From: Syncephalis plumigaleata
Lineage: Eukaryota; Zoopagomycota; Zoopagomycetes; Zoopagales; Piptocephalidaceae
Reading direction: 5' to 3'
Assembly: GCA_025201365.1 (NCBI GenBank)
Contig: JAIXMF010000001.1
Location: forward strand, 1,798,001 to 1,862,000
Length of the DNA stretch: 64,000 bases
Shown: positions 47,862-56,648 of the stretch, piece after piece
Numbering within the stretch: the first letter of the stretch is position 1
How the letters are laid out: every line of letters begins with the position of its first letter
Notes under the pieces: model-generated
Database searches by the model: none
The model's input: the letters and a program-made list of their open reading frames with translations, nothing else
Told to the model about the DNA's origin: nothing
Translations under genes and position numbers: made by a program

Positions 47862-50082
47862 TTATTGCTTACTCTTGTTATCCACCTCGACATAACGCTC
47901 ACAAATGCCATAGCTTGCCAGTATTCGTTTGCCTTTGCTTACATGATCACCCTGTACCATGATCTCTCGTGCATCCTTTTTACCAGCTACTGGTCCAACT
48001 ATCGTGTAAGATGTCAGTTGTTAGTATCAGCTAGTTTCATCTACATGGATAATCAACCAATGGGATAATCAACTACATTTGTATCACTAGTGTAATGATG
48101 AATACGACATATTTATTCAATAAATGAGAGAATGATCTTGTAGATATACTTGTTGTTGTACCAAGGAATAATGACTTGAATGGCGTGGACACAAAAGGAT
48201 CTTGCACCAATACATTTTTGACTTGAATACCTATAATATCTACTCGATGATGTCCTTGTCTTGCTCTATAATCGTAATGGATTAGTATGAGTATGATTAT
48301 TTGTTGAATTATTACTTACCGCTTATTTCTATCATTCAATCAATGTACGTTGTATTGTGATTAGCATACCGTAAAGGGCGATTGAAATCTTGACTTACAA
48401 GCTGTTATACACAACCATGCATGAATCATGTACCATAGCGTGGTTAGTACATCGATTCATTACGATCACGATGGTAACTTACGTCCTACCATACAGGAAC
48501 AGGTGCGGATCATGTGCCATATCGTAGTTAGTACTCATTCAGTACAATCTGAATGATTACTTACACCCTATCATACGCAAGCATATGCGGATCATGTGCC
48601 ATATCATAATTAGTACTCATTCAGTACAATCCGCACGGTAACTTACGCTCTATCATACACAAGCATAAGTGAATCATGTGTCATATCGTAGTTAGTACTC
48701 ATTCAGTACAACCCGAATGGTAGCTTACATCCTATCATACACAAACATACGGGAATCATGTGTCATATCGTAGTTAGCACTCATTCAGTACAATCCAAAT
48801 GGCAACTTACAAACTGTTATACGCAAGCATACGTGAATCATGTGTCATATCGTAGTTAGCACTCATTCAGTACAATCCAAATGATTACTTACGGTCTATC
48901 ATACGCAAGCATATGTGAATCATATGTCATATCGTAGTTAGTACTCATTCAGTATACTTCGTGCGGTAACTTACCTTCTATCATACGCAAGCACACGGGA
49001 ATCATGTGTCATATCGTAGTTAGCACATCCATAAATCATGGCCAGAATGATTACTTACGGCCTATCATACGCAAGCATATGCGGATCATGTGCCATACTG
49101 TAGTTAGTACTCATTCAGTACAATCCAAATGATAACTTACGGTCTATCATACGCAAGCATATGCAGGGCATGTGTTATATCGTAATTAGTACTCATTCAG
49201 TATACTTCGTGCGGTAACTTACCTTCTATCATACGCAAGCATACGCAAGCATACGGGAATCATGTGTCATATCATGGTTAGCGCCTCACTCATTCCAGCT
49301 AGAACGGTAACTTACGGGCTCTTGAAATGGTAATCACATATAATTTTGATTTACACTGCAATTAGCACAGTACACATTACAGTCAATGGTATAGCTTACC
49401 AGCACTCACGCTTGCTTCGACAGCTAGAATAAAAATTACGATGTGATTAGCATGTCAAAACAACCATCTGATATACATGGACTTACGAGCTATCGATAAT
49501 CATCAATGGACAATGAAACAATAGACTACGATTAGTACATCAATCGACATGGCATAGTAGTCATACGTACCACCTATTTGTGGAATAATTCCATTTGGAT
49601 GGTTAGCTCATTGTATGGTATGGTCAGCATGGGATGACTACTACTTACGGCCTATTGATCCATGTACCGTGTCGATAGGGCAGTATGATTAGTAGCATGT
49701 CAAGTGGTTTATTTATTTATCGGCAAACCTACGTTCGACTATCGGAATAGACACACACACACACAGGAGGATTGAGCATGATTATAATACAGTTAGCACA
49801 TTGAATGGGATCATTATTACACTGACAACATACCAACTATTGACGGAATAAATGTACAAATAGTGATACAGCATGGTTAATACACGGGACATTGTGGTCA
49901 AATGGTAGACTTGCCAGCTATCGAGCAATCATTAATGAGTCAGCTAGTGTCCATTATTATCATTGTTCTCGTTGTTCCTATGACATACCACGACGGGCCA
50001 ATGCGGGCTTGGCTTCAACGGCGACCAGACTGGCGACAGCGACAACGGCGATGGCAATAGCGAGAACGGCAGAGAACTTCAT
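47862..50082 (-). CDS. secreted cysteine-rich protein encoded by about 23 exons, 17 of them 3 nt (micro-exon gene)
   Basis: Exon 1 (50082-49989) encodes a signal peptide (MKFSAVLAIAIAVVAVASLV) and KPALARR. Exons 2-21 are 3,3,6,3,3,3,24, then thirteen minus-one triplets, then 9 nt: CTG 49917, TTG 49836, TCGAAC 49738, GCC 49651, GTG 49573, CTC 49489, 24 nt 49423-49400, CCC 49318, AAG 49225, ACC 49143, GCC 49061, AAG 48978, ACC 48895, TTT 48813, GAT 48731, AGC 48649, GGT 48567, GAC 48485, CTT 48401, and 48328-48320. Exons 22 (48265-48150) and 23 (47998-47862) are ordinary. Every intron (about 62-95 nt) has a GT (once GC) donor, a CTAAC/CTAAT-like branch site in nearly all, and an AG acceptor. 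Joined from exon 2, one frame is open to the stop: CCRTPCSCRSKRECC, PRPPRPLIAVTLNKRARQ, then VDIIGIQVKNVLVQDPFVS and GDHVSKGKRILASYGICERY. About 145 aa. The exon 1 phase is off by one base. No known family recognised. Confidence 0.7.
48399..49318 (-). repeat. tandem array of about eleven intron+triplet units, 82-84 bp period
   Basis: The triplet exons 49223, 49141, 49059, 48976, 48893, 48811, 48729, 48647, 48565, 48483 and 48399 are spaced 82,82,83,83,82,82,82,82,82,84 bp. The spacing 49316 to 49223 is 93 because of an internal duplication of about 10 bp (CATACGCAAG). On the minus strand each unit reads GTAAGT, about 25 nt, TACTAAC or TGCTAAC, about 40 nt ending GCGTATGATAG, then three exon bases. 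The unit bodies are near-copies, while the three exon bases differ (AAG, ACC, GCC, AAG, ACC, TTT, GAT, AGC, GGT, GAC, CTT). Confidence 0.88.
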
Positions 50083-50267
50083 GTTGATGTTGACCTAGTG
50101 GAATGGATAGACAGATAAGCTGACTAGAACAAGAGTAAATAGTAGAGAGAGTAGAATAGAACGAGGATATAAGGCAGTGGTATATACGAGTAGTAGTAGT
50201 AGCTAGAGTAGAATAAAGTAGAAGAGTGAGTATGAAGATGGCAAGTCGAGTGTGTCAAAAGTGCTCG
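50083..50267 (-). other. 5' leader of the micro-exon gene
   Basis: A pyrimidine-rich (minus strand) stretch between the TATA box and the ATG. No other feature. Confidence 0.4.
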
Positions 50268-50274
50268 ATTTATA
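50268..50274 (-). promoter_or_regulatory. TATA box of the micro-exon gene
   Basis: TATAAAT on the minus strand, 186 bp upstream of the ATG at 50082, followed by a pyrimidine-rich leader. It supports transcription of the array from this side. Confidence 0.5.
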
Positions 50275-50794
50275 GCCGAGATGATGATGATGGCGGATAT
50301 TGGTATAGCAGAATGGTCAACCCATTGCTTACGGGTAGTGCATTCAGTAAGCAAGTACCAATTAGATGAATGTCTGTCATGTAGTGTAACCGCATGAGCT
50401 GTCAATTGTCTGAATCCACGCATCATCGTCAGTTCAGAATGCTTCATCAATGATGACGCGTACACCTGTTACAACCATTATGACTGGTTAGATGCTATTG
50501 AAATGGCTGTATCGAGTATTATGTATAAGTATAGATTGACACATCGAGTGCTAGTATTATGAACTGGATTAGCGCGTTCAATCTTTACATCTAAAATAAC
50601 AGTTAATTGATTAAAAATGATCAGCCATAATAATGAACCTCATCAATACTTGCGATATTCTTTTAGACAATAAAATGGTTCTTGTAATACCATGCGCATA
50701 TCATTCGATACCATTCTGGTGTAACCATTTCTGTAGTATATGGTTTCAAACTGTCGTGTACTCGTGTGTTCTCCTAACTCTTCCTTCATTTCCT
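50275..50794. other. divergent intergenic region
   Basis: Upstream of the micro-exon gene (minus) and of the F-box gene (plus). No gene is supported. The in-frame extension of the F-box frame from 50633 looks like leader rather than protein. Confidence 0.45.
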
Positions 50795-52699
50795 ATGAGT
50801 AAACAAATTGCGTCTAAACCTCGCTCAACGTCGGAACGGTCTGCCTACACGGCGCTAAGTAGGTTATTTCGTCGACGACAGTCATCTCCGACTATTGCCG
50901 TAAAAGCGGAGCAACCTATTTCACAATTTAACAAATTACCCGTCGAAATATTATTGAATATTGCTAATTATACACAACATGAAGACTTGCTACAACTTTT
51001 ATTTACTTGCCGTGCCGCTTACTGGCGTCTAATGGAGGTGTTCGACTGGAGGAAACGATATATCGCCGAGTATCCCATTGATGATAGACGTGAGCTGGCA
51101 TGGCTACGTCAACATGTGCGGCGTTTAGTCGTGTCAGGCTCCTCTGTATCTCCACTGGAAACATCGTCCGAATGGTTTTTCGCGTATTGTCGTCGACGTA
51201 CCACCGAACGAAACATGCTACGCGGTCGTTGTTTAGAGCATTCTTTCACACTGCCCCAAGCATTCACATCGAGTATAGTTAAAACTCGGAATATCAAAAA
51301 CAGCATTAGTAGTAGTAGTAGTAGTAACAGTAATGGTAATAATAGTGATGCATGGACGGTAATGGCAGCCGATGCACGTCGCACCGTTATCTACCACCAG
51401 GTAAATCGACGTCTCGTTGTTATTCGCGCAGATATAACGAGAAGCAAACAACTACAACGGGATTTTACGTCCAAATCCTTAATGGTAAAGCAGCGTCAAT
51501 GGGAATTGACCTGGCCTATTGAGCCACAGATTGTTAGTAGTGTGGCCATGGATGACGCGTTCCTAGTGGCCGAATGCCGATCTGCCGATCGACGTGAATC
51601 ATTGTTATGCGTGTGGTCGTGTCATAGCGCATTCGTTATCGCATGTCCAAGTCGTGTGGTAAGCCTGGTGATGATGCGTGGTTGCTGGTTACTCGTACGA
51701 ATACCGGATAGCACGGATTCAAACTACGCGTGGAATCGATTTCAAGTGTATAACTTGGAGGCGAGGCAATGGTGTTCGGGATCCATTGTACTTCGTCTGT
51801 ATCAACGACCGAACCTACTCGATATCGATAGTAGAACTGCCTACGTTCACACTTGTTTCACGCGAGGAATGGATCAAACGGTTCAATGGAACTTGTGGAG
51901 ATTTAGCTTGTACGAGTCCGCGCGCTGTATCAACTCGGGCGAGTTCCCTCGTCCCACCATTGAGACACCCGATAGACGTCACAGTTCATATAGTGGTAGT
52001 GGTAGTATGGGGTCACGAGTATCGCGATCGAACGTGAAGGCAATCAGATACTGCTATAGCGACTCCTATAATACTAACTCTATCGTTTACGATATTGCCG
52101 TTTATTCCGCGACACCATATCATGTAGTAGCGCTGCAGCAGGTGAATCGACATCATGATACGAAGAAACAGAAGGAGCCGGTTCTATGGCAAACGGCCAT
52201 AGCTGGAAGTATCGATCTAGTGGGTACGTTGAGCACATCACGTATGCTATTGATTTATTGTCAAAATCGTGTCCATCTACTATCGGAATCGGATGGATCC
52301 ATCGTGTATACGCACTCATTGGATTCCATAGGGTATATAGCACCGGTACTCGGCAACACTTGTGCTATATTCTATCGAGATGGTGGTTCGCATCAGCTGT
52401 ACAACGCGCTAACCGGTGAGAAGTGCTCGCCATGGACGACGGTAGATGGCAGTCCAATTGTACTGTACGGCTGGCGGCAATTATCGGTAACTCATCTTGT
52501 GGCGAAACGTGGAATAGAGCCGATGATACTTGATTACCTACCATTAGATAAACAAGGCAAGCGTATCTCCACTAATCCATATGTGGCCACGTATGGTCAA
52601 GCAGCTGATACCAGTTATTTATTGCCATTCCGTATCAAGAATTACGTCTCACTATTATCCACATGGCAAGATAACAATAGTGATGGTAACAATAGTTAA
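50795..52699 (+). CDS. F-box protein with unclassified C-terminal half
   Basis: About 634 aa if it starts at MSKQIASKPRSTSERSAYTA (50795). The frame is open from 50633, but the extra 54 residues are hydrophobic/Cys-rich and unlike the rest. The F-box (FNKLPVEILLNIANYTQHED then LLQLLFTCRAAYWRLMEVF) lies near residues 45-85 and would bind Skp1 in an SCF ubiquitin ligase. The remaining 500 residues have beta-propeller-like spacing (SLLCVWSCHSAFVIACPSRV, LLIYCQNRVHLLSESDGSIV) and may be the substrate-recruiting domain. A Ser/Asn-rich insert occurs near residue 170. Intronless; no breaks. Confidence 0.75.
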   Translation: MSKQIASKPRSTSERSAYTALSRLFRRRQSSPTIAVKAEQPISQFNKLPVEILLNIANYTQHEDLLQLLFTCRAAYWRLMEVFDWRKRYIAEYPIDDRRELAWLRQHVRRLVVSGSSVSPLETSSEWFFAYCRRRTTERNMLRGRCLEHSFTLPQAFTSSIVKTRNIKNSISSSSSSNSNGNNSDAWTVMAADARRTVIYHQVNRRLVVIRADITRSKQLQRDFTSKSLMVKQRQWELTWPIEPQIVSSVAMDDAFLVAECRSADRRESLLCVWSCHSAFVIACPSRVVSLVMMRGCWLLVRIPDSTDSNYAWNRFQVYNLEARQWCSGSIVLRLYQRPNLLDIDSRTAYVHTCFTRGMDQTVQWNLWRFSLYESARCINSGEFPRPTIETPDRRHSSYSGSGSMGSRVSRSNVKAIRYCYSDSYNTNSIVYDIAVYSATPYHVVALQQVNRHHDTKKQKEPVLWQTAIAGSIDLVGTLSTSRMLLIYCQNRVHLLSESDGSIVYTHSLDSIGYIAPVLGNTCAIFYRDGGSHQLYNALTGEKCSPWTTVDGSPIVLYGWRQLSVTHLVAKRGIEPMILDYLPLDKQGKRISTNPYVATYGQAADTSYLLPFRIKNYVSLLSTWQDNNSDGNNS

Positions 52700-52986
52700 A
52701 AGCTAACGATGTTAACTAATTGGAAAAATCCAGTATTTGTTATGCGTAGATGTCAGTTCAAGCAATTCACATATCATAGAAAGCTAATAAATATCACAAT
52801 TTGCCTTTAACAAGTGCGTATATGTATCATTAGCATAGCTAATACTATTTATTACGAATAAACAACGAATACCAAGCAAATGTATAAGTAAATTTATTAA
52901 CAATAACTAGGTAGTATAAAGCTAGCATAAAGAGCAAACAATGATAGTATGGTATTATCCTTTACTAAATTTGTTGGATCTGCCGG

Positions 52987-53544
52987 CTAAGCAGGTTTGC
53001 CAGGCCTATGAGGTTTGCCAGGTTTATGATGATGTTCGTGATGATGTTTATGTGGCCTTTTAATTCCACTAGTCACACTAGAGCTACTAGGAGTTCCTGG
53101 TATCGCAGGTCTGCCAGGTCTGCTAGGTCTACCAGGTTTGCCAGGTCTATGATGATGTTCGTGATGATGTTTATGTGGCCTTTTAATTCCACTAGTCACA
53201 CTAGAGCTACTAGGAGTTCCTGGTGCTGCGGGGATTTCTGGTATTGCACGTCTAACAAACCTTTTAGCTATCTTTTTGCTTGCTGCATTAACATTTCTCC
53301 GGAACAAGGTTTTTATATCGGGCTTGCTTGATGTTTTGACCATGGACGCTTTACTCGAACAAACATCAGATATGCCACTTGTCTGATAGATATCGTGTGG
53401 CAAATAAGAATCTTGTGTACCTCTGGCATTAAGTTTATTTTTAACGCTAGCACGACGAATTATTCTAGGTTTGGCATCTACAACAGTCAAAGCAGTCATT
53501 ACAACTGCGAAAAATATACATGCTGACAATTTGGACAACTTCAT
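52987..53544 (-). CDS. secreted dibasic-processed protein with internal repeat
   Basis: 185 aa, intronless. The signal peptide MKLSKLSACIFFAVVMTALT ends in VDAKP, followed by RIIRRAS. Several dibasic sites (RR, KR) suggest Kex2-type processing. The C-terminal third is a tandem duplication: PGTPSSSSVTSGIKRPHKHH followed by HEHHH and a Pro/Gly/Arg/Lys stretch (PGKPGRPSRPGRP), repeated with PGKPHRPGKPA. The pre-pro leader resembles that of the micro-exon gene 3 kb away on the same strand (MKFS…VEAKPALARR). Function unknown; the His/Pro/basic composition fits an antimicrobial, metal-binding or wall-binding peptide (inference). Confidence 0.72.
   Translation of the reverse strand: MKLSKLSACIFFAVVMTALTVVDAKPRIIRRASVKNKLNARGTQDSYLPHDIYQTSGISDVCSSKASMVKTSSKPDIKTLFRRNVNAASKKIAKRFVRRAIPEIPAAPGTPSSSSVTSGIKRPHKHHHEHHHRPGKPGRPSRPGRPAIPGTPSSSSVTSGIKRPHKHHHEHHHKPGKPHRPGKPA
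53009..53233 (-). repeat. tandem duplication of about 122 bp inside the secreted protein gene
   Basis: 53009-53110 and 53131-53233 are nearly identical over about 100 bp, including the His-rich and TPSSSSVTSG coding stretches. This indicates a recent in-frame duplication. Confidence 0.8.
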
Positions 53545-54183
53545 AGTAATATTTAACTAAACAAATAAACTAACGGATTAATTATAGAAGAATAAGAACA
53601 AGCAATAAATTAATAATAGATAGTAAGTACTGGTTGCAATGGAGAGATAATGGAAAAGCGAAGTATATAGATGTAACAGACTTTATTTAAACGGATAGCT
53701 TACGTATGCTTTGAGTGCTGCACGATTCGCGTGGTTGTACAAAAAGCACACGCGGTTGAACTTGCATAATAATGCTCGTGTTGAGTGTAGAGCGTTGAAT
53801 TCACACAATCTCGCAACATTACAACAAGTTCACGTATAGCTTTAAGCATATTTGTAAATGATACGATAGTACAGGTTGTTCCAACCAGTTAACATTGATA
53901 GCCTTTGACTTTTGTGTTTATTAATAAACAAGTTAATACTATTAATTATAATTAAATAGATCAGTTATTAATAAAAGTTAAAGTTTAGCAATGTTAATTG
54001 GTTGAAACAACCCTGTAGTTGCTACCTGCTCTCTTTCTCCCTTTCTATAGGCTGGCTTGTTACAAACCTTTGTTACTACGCTTTACCTTCGCTATTCCAC
54101 TATCATATCCACCGATATTGGTGTCTAGTCTGCATTCTTATCAGTTCTCTTAGCGACATACAACGAGTAGCAGCAATAACAAG
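53545..54183. other. divergent intergenic region
   Basis: Promoters of the secreted repeat protein (minus) and the LRR protein (plus). No gene is supported. Confidence 0.5.
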
Positions 54184-56460
54184 TTGGTAATGATGCTTAG
54201 CGAAGCAAATGGTGCAGAGACGTCGTTAGCGTCGTTTACTACGTGGCCCGTTCCTAGACGAGACACGACTACAACGGATACTGCGAGACTACCTTGGCTT
54301 CAAACATGGCAACAGCGTTCGAGTAAATCCTCGAGAATAGTATCGACCAATACTAAAGGACAACGAAAGAACCAACCAACTCGACCTCGCATTCATTCTC
54401 GCTATAATACCACGAACGGTATGTTCAACACGTCGCCCCTTAGCGCTAATACCATCACCACCACCACCAATATAATACCTTCTACTTCGTCTATTAAATA
54501 CGATGCGAGTGCAACTAAAGTGGCCATACAAGCTGCCAATTATTTGGCAATGTCTCCCGCCTATGCGACGCTTCATTTAAACGAGCAGAGTGCTCGTCTC
54601 GTTGAACAGACCGCTCGTGACACTGCTACCATTCGTGCTATTCGGCAGGGTGACTGGTCCCAGTTGACGAATCATGATATTGCCAATTTGATTCGCGGGT
54701 TAACGCTCTCATTTCCAAATGGCGGTTGCACCTACCTGACACATATTGCACACTCGGGTATATACATGTCAGTGGAGGAGATACGAATGGTGGCCCAGCT
54801 AGTGCGTGCACCCATATGCAATGTACGTGAACTCACCCTACGTAATGTTTCATTAGCATCGAATGGCGCGCGAGTATTAGCGAAATCGCTAAAGTACAAC
54901 ACGACACTACGTCGTCTGGATCTTGCGGAGAACACGCTCACCGGCAGTGATATGCAACGACTTTGCGCTAAACTCGAGAAAGCCTCACAGTTGCAATACC
55001 TAGATTTAGCGCGAAATCCCCTTGGACCACAAGGTATTGATGCCTTGCTAATGAGGTCCAATCAAAAGTCGCATTATTTCGGCACATTCGACGGTACGAG
55101 CATGGCAAAGCGCAAGCATCGCGCGTTAAAAGTCAGGCATCGTGGTAACACGCCAATCCTAGGATTTCCCTTGAATTTAGCCATGCCATTGGTGCAGTTG
55201 AATGTACGTGACACGTCTCTAGGACCGGAGGGCATGAAACTACTCGCTCGACTTATCGCCATTAAGCGAACATTACGCTGGGTTAACGCGGCCGGTAATA
55301 ATGGCGGCGTGCTGGGTGCACAGGCTATCGCGCAAGTACTGGCGGATCCCACGCTTAAACTGGCACGTCTTTCACTCGAACTGAACGATATTGGTGTTCA
55401 GGGCGGTGAGGCGATTGCTCATGCACTCACCACTAATGTTGCATTGACGCATTTGCACCTACCGAGGAACAATATAAAAGATCAAGGTGTCAAGGCAATT
55501 GCCAATGCTTTACGTAGTAATCATACGCTACGCTATCTGCAACTGGAGTTTAACGGTATCACGCACATTGGTGCTCAAGGATTGAGCGATACACTACGCG
55601 AGAATGACGTGCTACGCGGTCTACAGTTGCGATTCAACTTTATCGGCGATAGCGGTTGTCAATCGTTGGCCGAGGCGTTAAAGGTCAATACCTCGCTCGA
55701 GCACATCTCCCTTTGCAACAATCAACTTACCGATGCGTGCGCCGGTTGTTTATCGGGAGCACTCGCTCGTAATCGTGCTTTACAGCACATATCATTGACG
55801 CAGAATCGTGGACTCGGCCTCGAGGGACATCGTCAATTGGCCGAGACACTTATCAAACATAATACTACGCTTAAATCGATTCGCGTAGATTACGAGTTCC
55901 CCGAATGGGTGCCCATCTACGAAATGATCCAATCAGGCGTTACGCGTAATTTCTGGCAAGATCGTTGTCGAAGAAAGGCCGCCATCGAATTACTAGTTCA
56001 TTCGCGTATCATCCTATCGGCTCGCCCTGCAAATAACAACAATAATAGTTTGCTGTCGCATCAGTCGATAGCAACCCTACCGACAGAAGTAAAAATGACT
56101 ATACTAGGATGGACCGTGCGTCATCTACTTGAACCCGCGGTAATTCGTCGTGTTTTCTCGTTGGCAACCGCGCCATTCAAGCATCTTCATCGTCGTACGG
56201 CAACATCGCGTATACTCTCGTCGGATGCCAGCTGCATCTCGGTCGATCCTAAGGATTGCGGCATAACAACGTCCGGTAACTCGACAGTATCAGCGAAAGC
56301 CATGAAAGATGGTCATTTCAATGGCGTTACCGGTAGTTCATCATCGGATTACACTGATAAAATCTACTTTTTACAAGAATGTCTAGGTGTACTCTATAAA
56401 CCGGATGCAAGTCATGATGTCAATACCATCAATGGATACACGACCTTGTTCGGCTTCTAG
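54184..56460 (+). CDS. leucine-rich repeat protein, RNI/NLRC3-like
   Basis: 758 aa, intronless. A Ser/Thr/Arg-rich N-terminus (about 150 aa) is followed by roughly 12 ribonuclease-inhibitor-type repeats of about 28 residues, for example TLRRLDLAENTLTGSDMQRL, QLQYLDLARNPLGPQGIDAL, LARLSLELNDIGVQGGEAIA, ALTHLHLPRNNIKDQGVKAI, TLRYLQLEFNGITHIGAQGL and SLEHISLCNNQLTDACAGCL. This fold is a protein-binding horseshoe. A C-terminal helix-rich part (LPTEVKMTILGWTVRHLLEP) recalls an F-box-like helix but is not certain. No NACHT domain is seen, so it is not a full NLR. Start may be 54184 or the Met at 54193. Confidence 0.75.
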   Translation: MVMMLSEANGAETSLASFTTWPVPRRDTTTTDTARLPWLQTWQQRSSKSSRIVSTNTKGQRKNQPTRPRIHSRYNTTNGMFNTSPLSANTITTTTNIIPSTSSIKYDASATKVAIQAANYLAMSPAYATLHLNEQSARLVEQTARDTATIRAIRQGDWSQLTNHDIANLIRGLTLSFPNGGCTYLTHIAHSGIYMSVEEIRMVAQLVRAPICNVRELTLRNVSLASNGARVLAKSLKYNTTLRRLDLAENTLTGSDMQRLCAKLEKASQLQYLDLARNPLGPQGIDALLMRSNQKSHYFGTFDGTSMAKRKHRALKVRHRGNTPILGFPLNLAMPLVQLNVRDTSLGPEGMKLLARLIAIKRTLRWVNAAGNNGGVLGAQAIAQVLADPTLKLARLSLELNDIGVQGGEAIAHALTTNVALTHLHLPRNNIKDQGVKAIANALRSNHTLRYLQLEFNGITHIGAQGLSDTLRENDVLRGLQLRFNFIGDSGCQSLAEALKVNTSLEHISLCNNQLTDACAGCLSGALARNRALQHISLTQNRGLGLEGHRQLAETLIKHNTTLKSIRVDYEFPEWVPIYEMIQSGVTRNFWQDRCRRKAAIELLVHSRIILSARPANNNNNSLLSHQSIATLPTEVKMTILGWTVRHLLEPAVIRRVFSLATAPFKHLHRRTATSRILSSDASCISVDPKDCGITTSGNSTVSAKAMKDGHFNGVTGSSSSDYTDKIYFLQECLGVLYKPDASHDVNTINGYTTLFGF

Positions 56461-56648
56461 TCTTTCTTTCCCTTTGTATGTAATCAATCTGTTTGCTTTT
56501 GTATGTTTCATTGTAGTAATTATAATATTAATAAACTGACGCTGTAATTAGTAAATACTCATTTATTAATAACAAAAGTTGATGACTAATTGGTTAGAAA
56601 ACCCTGTGTATAGCAGCGATTACTCTTGTTTATTCATATTATTAACAA

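Noticed and set aside
47865-48068. Plus-strand open frame with a hydrophobic start, like a small secreted protein
   Set aside because: It is antisense to the last coding exon of the micro-exon gene, which has a better frame, acceptor and stop.
48399-49318. Regularly spaced repeats resembling a CRISPR array or satellite DNA
   Set aside because: The repeats are about 79 nt with only 3-nt differences between them, and each contains donor, branch site and acceptor in the right order on one strand of a eukaryotic gene. Splice grammar explains the period; spacers do not exist.
53009-53331. Plus-strand MMMFVMMFMW frame as a membrane protein
   Set aside because: It is the reverse reading of the His-rich codons of the secreted repeat protein.
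54289-55352. Minus-strand frames within the LRR gene
   Set aside because: They are shadows of a 758-aa frame with clear leucine-rich repeats.
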